Source of the DNA: Oenanthe sinensis
Lineage: Eukaryota > Streptophyta > Magnoliopsida > Apiales > Apiaceae
DNA length: 64,000 bases
Assembly: GCA_028671895.1 (NCBI GenBank)
Contig: JAPMAC010000234.1
Span: 682,001 to 746,000 of the forward strand
Direction: 5' to 3'
Position 1 is the stretch's first letter. Each line of letters begins with the position of its first letter. The notes below the pieces were generated by a model, which saw only the letters and a list, made by a program, of their open reading frames with translations, was not told where the DNA came from and searched no databases. Made by a program: the position numbers and the translations under genes. Below are positions 36,190 to 51,040 of this stretch, one piece after another.

Positions 36190-36194
36190 AACTT
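36190..36194. repeat. Target-site duplication (right), AACTT
   Basis: AACTT directly follows the terminal CA at 36188-36189 and matches 21722-21726. The satellite then resumes with GTAGCATCATTCTTGACTC, exactly where the interrupted B monomer should continue. Confidence 0.97.
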
Positions 36195-37779
36195 GTAGCA
36201 TCATTCTTGACTCAGTTGTACATGAAAACAATTTGTAACGATTTAAGGCTTCATTCTTAACTCGATTGAACTTGAAAGCCACTTATAGCTTTATTCTTGA
36301 CTCGATTGAACTTGAAAACAACTTATAGCTTCATTCATGACTCGTTTATAAATGGAAACAACTTGAAAGAACTTGTAGCATCAGTCTTGACTCATTTGTA
36401 CATGAAAACAATTTGTAACAATTTAAGGCTTCATTCTTAACTCGATTGAACTTGAAAGCCACTTACAGCTTCATTCTTGACTCGTTTGAACTTGAAAACA
36501 ACTTATAGCTTCATTCTTGACTCGTTTATACATGGAAACAACTTGAAAGAAGTTCTAGCATCATTCTTGACTCATTTGTACATGAAAACAATTTGTAACA
36601 ATATAAGGCTTCATTCTTAACTTGTTTGAACTTGAAAGCCACTTATAGCTTCATTCTTGACTCGTTTGTACATGGAAATAACTTGTAAAAACTCGTAGGA
36701 TCAATCTTCACTCATTTGAACATGAAAACAATTCGTAATAATTTGAGGCTTCGTTCTTGACTCCTTTGAACTTGAAAACAAATTATAGCTTCATTCTTGA
36801 CTCGTTTGAACTTGAAAACAACTTATAGGATCATTCTTGACTCGTTTATACTTGGAAACAACTTGAAAGAACTTCTAGCATCATTCTTGACTCATTTGTA
36901 CATGAAAACAATTTGTAACAATATAAGACTTCATTCCTAACTCGTTTGAACATGAAAGCCACTTATAGCTTTATTCTTGACTCGTTTGAACCTGAAAACA
37001 ACTTATAGCTTCATTCTTGACTCGTTTATACATGGAAACAACTTGAAAGAACTTGTAGCATCATTCTTGACTCATTTGTACATGAAAACAATTTGTAACA
37101 ATTTAAGGCTTCATTCTTAACTCGATTGAACTTGAAAGCCACTTATAGCTTCATTCTTGACCCGTTTGTACATGTAAATAACTTGTAAAAACTCGTAGGA
37201 TCAATCTTCACTCATTTGAACATGAAAACAATTCGTAATAATTTGAGACTTCGTTCTTGACTCGTTTGAACTTGAGAACAAATTATAGCTTCATTCTTGA
37301 CTCGTTTGAACTTGAAAACAACTTATAGGATCATTCTTGACTCGTTTATACTTGGAAACAACTTGAAAGAACTTCTAGCATCATTCTTGACTCATTTGTA
37401 CATGAAAACAATTTGTAACAATATAAGGCTTCATTCTTAACTTGTTTGAACTTGAAAGCCACTTATAGCTTCATTCTTGACTCGTTTGTACATGGAAACA
37501 ACTTGTAAAAACTCGTAGGATCAATCTTTACTCATTTAAACATGAAAACAATTTGTAACAATTTAAGGCTTCATTCTTAACTCGATTGAACTTGAAAGCC
37601 ACTTATAGCTTCATTCTTGACCCGTTTGTACATGTAAATAACTTGTAAAAACTCGTAGGATCAATCTTCACTCATTTGAACATGAAAACAATTCGTAATA
37701 ATTTGAGGCTTCGTTCTTGACTCGTTTGAACTTGAGAACAAATTATAGCTTCATTCTTGACTCGTTTGAACTTGAAAAC

Positions 37780-40700
37780 AACTTATAGGATCATTCTTGA
37801 CTCGTTTATACTTGGAAACAACTTGAAAGAACTTCTAGCATCATTCTTGACTCATTTGTACATGAAAACAATTTGTAACAATATAAGACTTCATTCTTAA
37901 CTCGTTTGAACATGAAAGCCACTTATAGCTTTATTCTTGACTCGTTTGAACTTGAAAACAACTTATAGCTTCATTCTTGACTCGTTTATACATGGAAACA
38001 ACTTGAAAGAACTTGTAGCATCATTCTTGACTCATTTGTACATGAAAACAATTTGTAACAATTTAAGGCTTCATTCTTAACTCGATTGAACTTGAAAGCC
38101 ACTTACAGCTTCATTCTTTACTCGTTTGAACTTGAAAACAACTTATAGCTTCATTCTTGACTCGTTTATACATGGAAACAACTTGAAAGAAGTTCTAGCA
38201 TCATTCTTGACTCATTTGTACATGAAAACAATTTGTAACAATATAAGGCTTCATTCTTAACTTGTTTGAACTTGAAAGCCACTTATAGCTTCATTCTAGA
38301 CTCGTTTGTACAAGGAAATAACTTGTAAAAACTCGTAGGATCAATCTTCACTCATTTGAACATGAAAACAATTCGTAATAATATGAGGCTTCGTTCTTGA
38401 CTCGTTTGAACTTGAAAACAAATTATAGCTTCATTCTTGACTCGTTTGAACTTGAAAACAACTTATATGATCATTCTTGACTCGTTTATACTTGGAAACA
38501 ACTTGAAAGAACTTCTAGCATCATTCTTGACTCATTTGTACATGAAAACAATTTGTAACAATATAAGACTTCATTCTTAACTCGTTTGAACATGAAAGCC
38601 ACTTATAACTTTATTCTTGACTCGTTTGAACTTGAAAACAACTTATAGCTTCATTCATGACTCGTTTATATATGGAAACAACTTGAAAGAACTTGTAGCA
38701 TCAGTCTTGACTCATTTGTACATGAAAACAATTTGTAACAATTTAAGGCTTCATTCTTAACTCGATTGAACTTGAAAGCCACTTACAGCTTCATTCTTGA
38801 CTCGTTTGAACTTGAAAACAACATATAGCTTCATTCTTGACTCGTTTATACATGGAAACAACTTGAAAGAAGTTCTAGCATCATTCTTGACTCATTTGTA
38901 CATGAAAACAATTTGTAACAATATAAGGCTTCATTCTTAACTTGTTTGAACTTGAAAGCCACTTATAGCTTCATTCTTGACTCGTTTGTACATGGAAATA
39001 ACTTGTAAAAACTCGTAGGATCAATCTTCACTCATTTGAACATGAAAACAATTCGTAATAATTTGAGGCTTCGTTCTTGACTCGTTTGAACTTGAAAACA
39101 AATTATAGCTTCATTCTTGACTCGTTTGAACTTGAAAACAACTTATAGGATCATTCTTGACTCGTTTATACTTGGAAACAACTTGAAAGAACTTCTAGCA
39201 TCATTCTTGACTCATTTGTACATGAAAACAATTTGTAACAATATAAGGCTTCATTATTAACTTGTTTGAACTTGAAAGCCACTTATAGCTTCATTCTTGA
39301 CCCGTTTGTACATGGAAATAACTTGTAAAAACTCGTAGGATCAATCTTCACTCATTTAAACATGAAAACAATTCGTAATAATTTGAGGCTTCGTTCTTGA
39401 CTCGTTTGAACTTGAAAACAAATTATAGCTTCATTCTTGACTCGTTTGAACTTGAAAACAACTTATAGGATCATTCCTGACTCGTTTATACTTGGAAACA
39501 ACTTGAAAGAACTTCTAGCATCATTCTTGACTCATTTGTACATGAAAACAATTTGTAACAATATAAGACTTCATTCTTAACTCGTTTGAACATGAAAGCC
39601 ACTTATAGCTTTATTCTTGACTCGTTTGAACTTGAAAACAACTTATAGCTTCATTCTTGACTCGTTTATACATGGAAACAACTTGAAAGAACTTGTAGCA
39701 TCATTCTTGACTCATTTGTACATGAAAACAATTTGTAACAATTTAAGGCTTCATTCTTAACTCGATTGAACTTGAAAGCCACTTATAGCTTCATTCTTGA
39801 CTCGTTTGAACTTGAAAACAACTTATAGGATCATTCTTGACTCGTTTATACTTGGAAACAGCTTGAAAGAACTTCTAGCATCATTCTTGACTCATTTGTA
39901 CATGAAAACAATTTGTAACAATATAAGGCTTCGTTCTTAACTTGTTTGAACTTGAAAGCCACTTATAGCTTCATTCTTGACTCCTTTGTACATGGAAATA
40001 ACTTGTAAAAACTCGTAGGATCAATCTTCACTCATTTGAACATGAAAACAATTCGTAATAATTTGAGGCTTCGTTCTTGACTCGTTTGAACTTGAAAACA
40101 AATTATAGCTTCATTCTTGACTCGTTTGAACTTGAAAACAACTTATAGGCTCATTCTTGACTCGTTTATACTTGGAAACAACTTGAAAGAACTTCTAGCA
40201 TCATTCTTGACTCATTTGTACATGAAAACAATTTGTAACAATATAAGGCTTCATTCTTAACTGGTTTGAACTTGAAAGCCACTTATAGCTTTATTCTTGA
40301 CTCGTTTGAACTTTAAAACAACTTATAGCTTCATTCTTAACTCGTTTATACATGGAAACAACTTGAAAGAACTTCAAGCATCATTCTAGACTCATTTGTA
40401 CATGAAAACAATTTGTCACAATATAAGGCTTCATTTTTAACTGGTTTGAACTTGAAAGCCACTTATAGCTTCATTCTTGACCCGTTTGTACATGAAAATA
40501 ACTTGTAAAAACTCGTAGGATCAATCTTTACTCATTTGAACATGAAAACAATTCAAAATAATTTGCGGCTTCGTTCTTGACTCGTTTTAACTTGAAAACA
40601 AATTATAGCTTTATTATTGACTCGTTTGAACTTGAAAACAACTTATAGGATCATTCTTGACTCGTTTATACTTGAAAACAGCTTGAAAGAACTTCTAGCA

Positions 40701-41350
40701 TCATTCTTGACTCATTTGTACATGAAAACAATTTGTAACAATTTAAGGCTTCATTCTTAACTCGTTTGAACTTGAAAGCCACTTATAGCTTCATTCTTGA
40801 CCCGTTTGTACATGGAAATAACTTGTAAAAACTCGTAGGATCAATCTTTACTCATTTGAACATGAAAACAATTCGTAATAATATGAGGCTTCGTTCTTGA
40901 CTCGTTTTAACTTGAAAACAAATTATAGCTTCATTCTTGACTCGTTTGAACTTGAAAACAACTTATAGGATCATTCTTGACTCGTTTATACTTGGAAACA
41001 ACTTGAAAGAACTTCTAGCATCACTCTTGACTCATTTGTACATGAAAACAATTTGTAACAATATAAGACTTCATTCTTAACTCGTTTGAACATGAAAGCA
41101 ACTTATAGCTTTATTCTTGACTCGTTTGAACTTGAAAACAACTTATAGCTTCATTCTTGACTCGTTTATACATGGAAACAACTTGAAAGAACTTGTAGCA
41201 TCATTCTTGACTCATTTGTACATGAAAACAATTTGTAACAATTTAAGGCTTCATTCTTAACTCGATTGAACTTGAAAGCCACTTATAGCTTCATTCTTGA
41301 CTCGTTTGAACTTGAAAACAACTTATAGGATCATTCTTGACTCGTTTATA
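37780..41350 (+). repeat. Satellite block duplicated at 4860-bp offset, copy 1
   Basis: About 3.57 kb matches 42640-46210 at a constant 4860 bp (27 x 180). Shared rare variants: ACTTATAACT (38601, 43461), CATTATTAACTTG (near 39251, 44111), ACTTCAAGCA (40371, 45231), TGTCACAATATAAGG (near 40416, 45276) and CATGAAAGCA (41091, 45951). Confidence 0.82.
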
Positions 41351-42240
41351 CTTGGAAACAGCTTGAAAGAACTTCTAGCATCATTCTTGACTTATTTGTA
41401 CATGAAAACAATTTGTAACAATATAAGGCTTCGTTCTTAACTTGTTTGAACTTGAAAGCCACTTATAGCTTCATTCTTGACTCGTTTGTACATGGAAATA
41501 ACTTGTAAAAACTCGTAGGATCAATCTTCACTCATTTGAACATGAAAACAATTCGTAATAATTTGAGGCTTCGTTCTTGACTCGTTTGAACTTGAAAACA
41601 AATTATAGCTTCATTCTTGACTCGTTTGAACTTGAAAACAACTTATAGGATCATTCTTGACTCGTTTATACTTGGAAACAACTTGAAAGAACTTCTAGCA
41701 TCATTCTTGACTCATTTGTACATGAAAACAATTTGTAACAATATAAGGCTTCATTATTAACTTGTTTGAACTTGAAAGCCACTTATAGCTTCATTCTTGA
41801 CCCGTTTGTACATGGAAATAACTTGTAAAAACTCGTAGGATCAATCTTCACTCATTTAAACATGAAAACAATTCGTAATAATTTGAGGCTTCGTTCTTGA
41901 CTCGTTTGAACTTGAAAACAAATTATAGCTTCATTCTTGACTCGTTTGAACTTGAAAACAACTTATAGGATCATTCCTGACTCGTTTATACTTGGAAACA
42001 ACTTGAAAGAACTTCTAGCATCATTCTTGACTCATTTGTACATGAAAACAATTTGTAACAATATAAGACTTCATTCTTAACTCGTTTGAACATGAAAGCC
42101 ACTTATAGCTTTATTCTTGACTCGTTTGAACTTGAAAACAACTTATAGCTTCATTCTTGACTCGTTTATACATGGAAACAACTTGAAAGAACTTGTAGCA
42201 TCATTCTTGACTCATTTGTACATGAAAACAATTTGTAACA

Positions 42241-43600
42241 ATTTAAGGCTTCATTCTTAACTCGATTGAACTTGAAAGCCACTTACAGCTTCATTCTTTA
42301 CTCGTTTGAACTTGAAAACAACTTATAGCTTCATTCTTGACTCGTTTATACATGGAAACAACTTGAAAGAAGTTCTAGCATCATTCTTGACTCATTTGTA
42401 CATGAAAACAATTTGTAACAATATAAGGCTTCATTCTTAACTTGTTTGAACTTGAATGCCACTTATAGCTTCATTCTAGACTCGTTTGTACAAGGAAATA
42501 ACTTGTAAAAACTCGTAGGATCAATCTTCACTCATTTGAACATGAAAACAATTCGTAATAATATGAGGCTTCGTTCTTGACTCGTTTGAACTTGAAAACA
42601 AATTATAGCTTCATTCTTGACTCGTTTGAACTTGAAAACAACTTATATGATCATTCTTGACTCGTTTATACTTGGAAACAACTTGAAAGAACTTCTAGCA
42701 TCATTCTTGACTCATTTGTACATGAAAACAATTTGTAACAATATAAGACTTCATTCTTAACTCGTTTGAACATGAAAGCCACTTATAGCTTTATTCTTGA
42801 CTCGTTTGAACTTGAAAACAACTTATAGCTTCATTCTTGACTCGTTTATACATGGAAACAACTTGAAAGAACTTGTAGCATCATTCTTGACTCATTTGTA
42901 AATGAAAACAATTTGTAACAATTTAAGGCTTCATTCTTAACTCGATTGAACTTGAAAGCCACTTACAGCTTCATTCTTTACTCGTTTGAACTTGAAAACA
43001 ACTTATAGCTTCATTCTTGACTCGTTTATACATGGAAACAACTTGAAAGAAGTTCTAGCATCATTCTTGACTCATTTGTACATGAAAACAATTTGTAACA
43101 ATATAAGGCTTCATTCTTAACTTGTTTGAACTTGAATGCCACTTATAGCTTCATTCTAGACTCGTTTGTACAAGGAAATAACTTGTAAAAACTCGTAGGA
43201 TCAATCTTCACTCATTTGAACATGAAAACAATTCGTAATAATATGAGGCTTCGTTCTTGACTCGTTTGAACTTGAAAACAAATTATAGCTTCATTCTTGA
43301 CTCGTTTGAACTTGAAAACAACTTATATGATCATTCTTGACTCGTTTATACTTGGAAACAACTTGAAAGAACTTCTAGCATCATTCTTGACTCATTTGTA
43401 CATGAAAACAATTTGTAACAATATAAGACTTCATTCTTAACTCGTTTGAACATGAAAGCCACTTATAACTTTATTCTTGACTCGTTTGAACTTGAAAACA
43501 ACTTATAGCTTCATTCATGACTCGTTTATATATGGAAACAACTTGAAAGAACTTGTAGCATCAGTCTTGACTCATTTGTACATGAAAACAATTTGTAACA
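42241..43600 (+). repeat. Two tandem copies of a 680-bp satellite block (right arm)
   Basis: ACTTACAGCTTCATTCTTTAC occurs at 42281 and 42961, CTTGAATGCC at 42451 and 43131, TTGTACAAGG at about 42487 and 43167, and ACTTATATGATC at 42641 and 43321, all 680 bp apart. The same variants occur once around 38.1-38.5 kb, apart from CTTGAATGCC, which reads CTTGAAAGCC there. Confidence 0.8.
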
Positions 43601-46210
43601 ATTTAAGGCTTCATTCTTAACTCGATTGAACTTGAAAGCCACTTACAGCTTCATTCTTGACTCGTTTGAACTTGAAAACAACATATAGCTTCATTCTTGA
43701 CTCGTTTATACATGGAAACAACTTGAAAGAAGTTCTAGCATCATTCTTGACTCATTTGTACATGAAAACAATTTGTAACAATATAAGGCTTCATTCTTAA
43801 CTTGTTTGAACTTGAAAGCCACTTATAGCTTCATTCTTGACTCGTTTGTACATGGAAATAACTTGTAAAAACTCGTAGGATCAATCTTCACTCATTTGAA
43901 CATGAAAACAATTCGTAATAATTTGAGGCTTCGTTCTTGACTCGTTTGAACTTGAAAACAAATTATAGCTTCATTCTTGACTCGTTTGAACTTGAAAACA
44001 ACTTATAGGATCATTCTTGACTCGTTTATACTTGGAAACAACTTGAAAGAACTTCTAGCATCATTCTTGACTCATTTGTACATGAAAACAATTTGTAACA
44101 ATATAAGGCTTCATTATTAACTTGTTTGAACTTGAAAGCCACTTATAGCTTCATTCTTGACCCGTTTGTACATGGAAATAACTTGTAAAAACTCGTAGGA
44201 TCAATCTTCACTCATTTAAACATGAAAACAATTCGTAATAATTTGAGGCTTCGTTCTTGACTCGTTTGAACTTGAAAACAAATTATAGCTTCATTCTTGA
44301 CTCGTTTGAACTTGAAAACAACTTATAGGATCATTCCTGACTCGTTTATACTTGGAAACAACTTGAAAGAACTTCTAGCATCATTCTTGACTCATTTGTA
44401 CATGAAAACAATTTGTAACAATATAAGACTTCATTCTTAACTTGTTTGAACATGAAAGCCACTTATAGCTTTATTCTTGACTCGTTTGAACTTGAAAACA
44501 ACTTATAGCTTCATTCTTGACTCGTTTATACATGGAAACAACTTGAAAGAACTTGTAGCATCATTCTTGACTCATTTGTACATGAAAACAATTTGTAACA
44601 ATTTAAGGCTTCATTCTTAACTCGATTGAACTTGAAAGCCACTTATAGCTTCATTCTTGACTCGTTTGAACTTGAAAACAACTTATAGGATCATTCTTGA
44701 CTCGTTTATACTTGGAAACAGCTTGAAAGAACTTCTAGCATCATTCTTGACTCATTTGTACATGAAAACAATTTGTAACAATATAAGGCTTCGTTCTTAA
44801 CTTGTTTGAACTTGAAAGCCACTTATAGCTTCATTCTTGACTCCTTTGTACATGGAAATAACTTGTAAAAACTCGTAGGATCAATCTTCACTCATTTGAA
44901 CATGAAAACAATTCGTAATAATTTGAGGCTTCGTTCTTGACTCGTTTGAACTTGAAAACAAATTATAGCTTCATTCTTGACTCGTTTGAACTTGAAAACA
45001 ACTTATAGGCTCATTCTTGACTCGTTTATACTTGGAAACAACTTGAAAGAACTTCTAGCATCATTCTTGACTCATTTGTACATGAAAACAATTTGTAACA
45101 ATATAAGGCTTCATTCTTAACTGGTTTGAACTTGAAAGCCACTTATAGCTTTATTCTTGACTCGTTTGAACTTTAAAACAACTTATAGCTTCATTCTTAA
45201 CTCGTTTATACATGGAAACAACTTGAAAGAACTTCAAGCATCATTCTAGACTCATTTGTACATGAAAACAATTTGTCACAATATAAGGCTTCATTTTTAA
45301 CTGGTTTGAACTTGAAAGCCACTTATAGCTTCATTATTGACCCGTTTGTACATGAAAATAACTTGTAAAAACTCGTAGGATCAATCTTTACTCATTTGAA
45401 CATGAAAACAATTCGAAATAATTTGCGGCTTCGTTCTTGACTCGTTTTAACTTGAAAACAAATTATAGCTTTATTATTGACTCGTTTGAACTTGAAAACA
45501 ACTTATAGGATCATTCTTGACTCGTTTATACTTGAAAACAGCTTGAAAGAACTTCTAGCATCATTCTTGACTCATTTGTACATGAAAACAATTTGTAACA
45601 ATTTAAGGCTTCATTCTTAACTCGTTTGAACTTGAAAGCCACTTATAGCTTCATTCTTGACCCGTTTGTACATGGAAATAACTTGTAAAAACTCGTAGGA
45701 TCAATCTTTACTCATTTGAACATGAAAACAATTCGTAATAATATGAGGCTTCGTTCTTGACTCGTTTTAACTTGAAAACAAATTATAGCTTCATTCTTGA
45801 CTCGTTTGAACTTGAAAACAACTTATAGGATCATTCTTGACTCGTTTATACTTGGAAACAACTTGAAAGAACTTCTAGCATCATTCTTGACTCATTTGTA
45901 CATGAAAACAATTTGTAACAATATAAGACTTCATTCTTAACTCGTTTGAACATGAAAGCAAGTTATAGCTTTATTCTTGACTCGTTTGAACTTGAAAACA
46001 ACTTATAGTTTCATTCTTGACTCGTTTATACATGGAAACAACTTGAAAGAACTTGTAGCATCATTCTTGACTCATTTGTACATGAAAACAATTTGTAACA
46101 ATTTAAGGCTTCATTCTTAACTCGATTGAACTTGAAAGCCACTTATAGCTTCATTCTTGACTCGTTTGAACTTGAAAACAACTTATAGGATCATTCTTGA
46201 CTCGTTTATA
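42640..46210 (+). repeat. Satellite block duplicated at 4860-bp offset, copy 2
   Basis: Matches 37780-41350, with a few private changes such as ATTCGAAATA near 45411 against ATTCAAAATA near 40551, and AGTTATAGCT at 45961. After about 46210 the match stops and a 2180-bp tandem duplication begins. Confidence 0.82.
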
Positions 46211-48459
46211 CTTGGAAACAACTTGAAAGAACTTCTAGCATCATTCTTGACTCATTTGTACATGAAAACAATTTGTAACAATATAAGGCTTCATTATTAA
46301 CTTGTTTGAACTTGAAAGCCACTTATAGCTTCATTCTTGACCCGTTTGTACATGGAAATAACTTGTAAAAACTCGTAGGATCAATCTTCACTCATTTAAA
46401 CATGAAAACAATTCGTAATAATTTGAGGCTTCGTTCTTGACTCGTTTGAACTTGAAAACAAATTATAGCTTCATTCTTGACTCGTTTGAACTTGAAAACA
46501 ACTTATAGGATCATTCCTGACTCGTTTATACTTGGAAACAACTTGAAAGAACTTCTAGCATCATTCTTGACTCATTTGTACATGAAAACAATTTGTAACA
46601 ATATAAGACTTCATTCTTAACTTGTTTGAACATGAAAGCCACTTATAGCTTTATTCTTGACTCGTTTGAACTTGAAAACAACTTATAGCTTCATTCTTGA
46701 CTCGTTTATACATGGAAACAACTTGAAAGAACTTGTAGCATCATTCTTGACTCATTTGTACATGAAAACAATTTGTAACAATTTAAGGCTTCATTCTTAA
46801 CTCGATTGAACTTGAAAGCCACTTATAGCTTCATTCTTGACTCGTTTGAACTTGAAAACAACTTATAGGATCATTCTTGACTCGTTTATACTTGGAAACA
46901 GCTTGAAAGAACTTCTAGCATCATTCTTGACTCATTTGTACATGAAAACAATTTGTAACAATATAAGGCTTCGTTCTTAACTTGTTTGAACTTGAAAGCC
47001 ACTTATAGCTTCATTCTTGACTCCTTTGTACATGGAAATAACTTGTAAAAACTCGTAGGATCAATCTTCACTCATTTGAACATGAAAACAATTCGTAATA
47101 ATTTGAGGCTTCGTTCTTGACTCGTTTGAACTTGAAAACAAATTATAGCTTCATTCTTGACTCGTTTGAACTTGAAAACAACTTATAGGCTCATTCTTGA
47201 CTCGTTTATACTTGGAAACAACTTGAAAGAACTTCTAGCATCATTCTTGACTCATTTGTACATGAAAACAATTTGTAACAATATAAGGCTTCATTCTTAA
47301 CTGGTTTGAACTTGAAAGCCACTTATAGCTTTATTCTTGACTCGTTTGAACTTTAAAACAACTTATAGCTTCATTCTTAACTCGTTTATACATGGAAACA
47401 ACTTGAAAGAACTTCAAGCATCATTCTAGACTCATTTGTACATGAAAACAATTTGTCACAATATAAGGCTTCATTTTTAACTGGTTTGAACTTGAAAGCC
47501 ACTTATAGCTTCATTATTGACCCGTTTGTACATGAAAATAACTTGTAAAAACTCGTAGGATCAATCTTTACTCATTTGAACATGAAAACAATTCGAAATA
47601 ATTTGCGGCTTCGTTCTTGACTCGTTTTAACTTGAAAACAAATTATAGCTTTATTATTGACTCGTTTGAACTTGAAAACAACTTATAGGATCATTCTTGA
47701 CTCGTTTATACTTGAAAACAGCTTGAAAGAACTTCTAGCATCATTCTTGACTCATTTGTACATGAAAACAATTTGTAACAATTTAAGGCTTCATTCTTAA
47801 CTCGTTTGAACTTGAAAGCCACTTATAGCTTCATTCTTGACCCGTTTGTACATGGAAATAACTTGTAAAAACTCGTAGGATCAATCTTTACTCATTTGAA
47901 CATGAAAACAATTCGTAATAATATGAGGCTTCGTTCTTGACTCGTTTTAACTTGAAAACAAATTATAGCTTCATTCTTGACTCGTTTGAACTTGAAAACA
48001 ACTTATAGGATCATTCTTGACTCGTTTATACTTGGAAACAACTTGAAAGAACTTCTAGCATCATTCTTGACTCATTTGTACATGAAAACAATTTGTAACA
48101 ATATAAGACTTCATTCTTAACTCGTTTGAACATGAAAGCAAGTTATAGCTTTATTCTTGACTCGTTTGAACTTGAAAACAACTTATAGTTTCATTCTTGA
48201 CTCGTTTATACATGGAAACAACTTGAAAGAACTTGTAGCATCATTCTTGACTCATTTGTACATGAAAACAATTTGTAACAATTTAAGGCTTCATTCTTAA
48301 CTCGATTGAACTTGAAAGCCACTTATAGCTTCATTCTTGACTCGTTTGAACTTGAAAACAACTTATAGGATCATTCTTGACTCGTTTATACTTGGAAACA
48401 ACTTGAAAGAACTTCTAGCATCATTCTTGACTCATTTGTACATGAAAACAATTTGTAAC
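44100..48459 (+). repeat. Two tandem copies of a 2180-bp satellite block
   Basis: The copies are about 44100-46279 and 46280-48459. Shared variants at offset 2180: CATTCTTAACTTGTTTGAACATG (44432, 46612), TCATTATTGACCC (45331, 47511), ATTCGAAATA (45411, 47591) and AGTTATAGCT (45961, 48141). Confidence 0.85.
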
Positions 48460-48749
48460 AATATAAGACTTCATTCTTAACTCGTTTGAACATGAAAGCA
48501 AGTTATAGCTTTATTCTTGACTCGTTTGAACTTGAAAACAACTTATAGTTTCATTCTTGACTCGTTTATACATGGAAACAACTTGAAAGAACTTGTAGCA
48601 TCATTCTTGACTCATTTGTACATGAAAACAATTTGTAACAATTTAAGGCTTCATTCTTAACTCGATTGAACTTGAAAGCCACTTATAGCTTCATTCTTGA
48701 CTCGTTTGAACTTGAAAACAACTTATAGGATCATTCTTGACTCGTTTAT
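48030..48749 (+). repeat. Two tandem copies of a 360-bp (2 x 180) block
   Basis: CATGAAAGCAAGTTATAGCT occurs at 48131 and 48491, and ATAGTTTCATTC near 48186 and 48546, 360 bp apart. This is an exact two-unit duplication at the end of the 2180-bp block. Confidence 0.82.
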
Positions 48750-51040
48750 ACTTGGAAACAGCTTGAAAGAACTTCTAGCATCATTCTTGACTTATTTGTA
48801 CATGAAAACAATTTGTAACAATATAAGGCTTCGTTCTTAACTTGTTTGAACTTGAAAGCCACTTATAGCTTCATTCTTGACTCGTTTGTACATGGAAATA
48901 ACTTGTAAAAACTCGTAGGATCAATCTTCACTCATTTGAACATGAAAACAATTCGTAATAATTTGAGGCTTCGTTCTTGACTCGTTTGAACTTGAAAACA
49001 AATTATAGCTTCATTCTTGACTCGTTTGAACTTGAAAACAACTTATAGGATCATTCTTGACTCGTTTATACTTGGAAACAACTTGAAAGAACTTCTAGCA
49101 TCATTCTTGACTCATTTGTACATGAAAATAATTTGTAACAATATAAGGCTTCATTCTTAACTTGTTTGAACTTGAAAGCCACTTATAGCTTCGTTCTTGA
49201 CTCGTTTGTACATGGAAATAACTTGTAAAAACTCGTAGGATCAATCTTTACTCATTTAAACATGAAAACAATTCGTAATAATTTGAGGCTTCGTTCTTGA
49301 CTCGTTTTAACTTGAAAACAAATTATAGCTTCATTCTTGAGTCGTTTGAACTTGAAAACAACTTATAGGATCATTCTTGACTCGTTTATACTTGGAAACA
49401 ACTTGAAAGAACTTCTAGCATCAATTTTGACTCATTTGTACATGAAAACAATTTGTAACAATATAAGACTTCATTCTTAACTCGTTTGAACATGAAAGCC
49501 ACTTATAGCTTTATTCTTGACTCGTTTAAACTTGAAAACAACTTATAGCTTCATTCATGACTCGTTTATAAATGGAAACAACTTGAAAGAACTTGTAGCA
49601 TCAGTCTTGACTCATTTGGACATGAAAACAATTTGTAACAATATAAGACTTCATTCTTAACTCGTTTGAACATGAAAGCCACTGATAGCTTTATTCTTGA
49701 CTCGTTTGAACTTGAAAACAACTTATAGCTTCATTCATGACTCGTTTATATATGGAAACAACTTGAAAGAACTTGTAGCATCAGTCTTGACTCATTTGTA
49801 CATGAAAACAATTTGTAACAATTTAAGGCTTCATTCTTAACTCGATTGAACTTGAAAGCCACTTACAGCTTCATTCTTGACTCGTTTGAACTTGAAAACA
49901 ACATATAGCTTCATTCTTGACTCGTTTATACATGGAAACAACTTGAAAGAAGTTCTAGCATCATTCTTGACTCATTTGTACATGAAAACAATTTGTAACA
50001 ATATAAGGCTTCATTATTAACTTGTTTGAACTTGAAAGCCATTTATAGCTTCATTCTTGACTCGTTTGTACATGGAAATAACTTGTAAAAACTCGTAGGA
50101 TCAATCTTCACTCATTTGAACATGAAAACAATTCGTAATAATTTGAGGCTTCGTTCTTGACTCGTTTGAACTTGAAAACAAATTATAGCTTCATTCTTGA
50201 CTCGTTTGAACTTGAAAACAACTTATAGGATCATTCTTGACTCGTTTATACTTGGAAACAACTTGAAAGAACTTCTAGCATCATTCTTGACTCATTTGTA
50301 CATGAAAACAATTTGTAACAATATAAGGCTTCATTATTAACTTGTTTGAACTTGAAAGCCACTTATAGCTTCATTCTTGACCCGTTTGTACATGGAAATA
50401 ACTTGTAAAAACTCGTAGGATCAATCTTCACTCATTTAAACATGAAAACAATTCGTAATAATTTGAGGCTTCGTTCTTGACTCGTTTGAACTTGAAAACA
50501 AATTATAGCTTCATTCTTGACTCGTTTGAACTTGAAAACAACTTATAGGATCATTCCTGACTCGTTTATACTTGGAAACAACTTGAAAGAACTTCTAGCA
50601 TCATTCTTGACTCATTTGTACATGAAAACAATTTGTAACAATATAAGACTTCATTCTTAACTCGTTCGAACATGAAAGCCACTTATAGCTTTATTCTTGA
50701 CTCGTTTGAACTTGAAAACAACTTATAGCTTCATTCTTGACTCGTTTATACATGGAAACAACTTGAAAGAACTTGTAGCATCATTCTTGACTCATTTGTA
50801 CATGAAAACAATTTGTAACAATTTAAGGCTTCATTCTTAACTCGATTGAACTTGAAAGCCACTTATAGCTTCATTCTTGACTCGTTTGAACTTGAAAACA
50901 ACTTATAGGATCATTCTTGACTCGTTTATACTTGGAAACAGCTTGAAAGAACTTCTAGCATCATTCTTGACTCATTTGTACATGAAAACAATTTGTAACA
51001 ATATAAGGCTTCGTTCTTAACTGGTTTGAACTTGAAAGCC

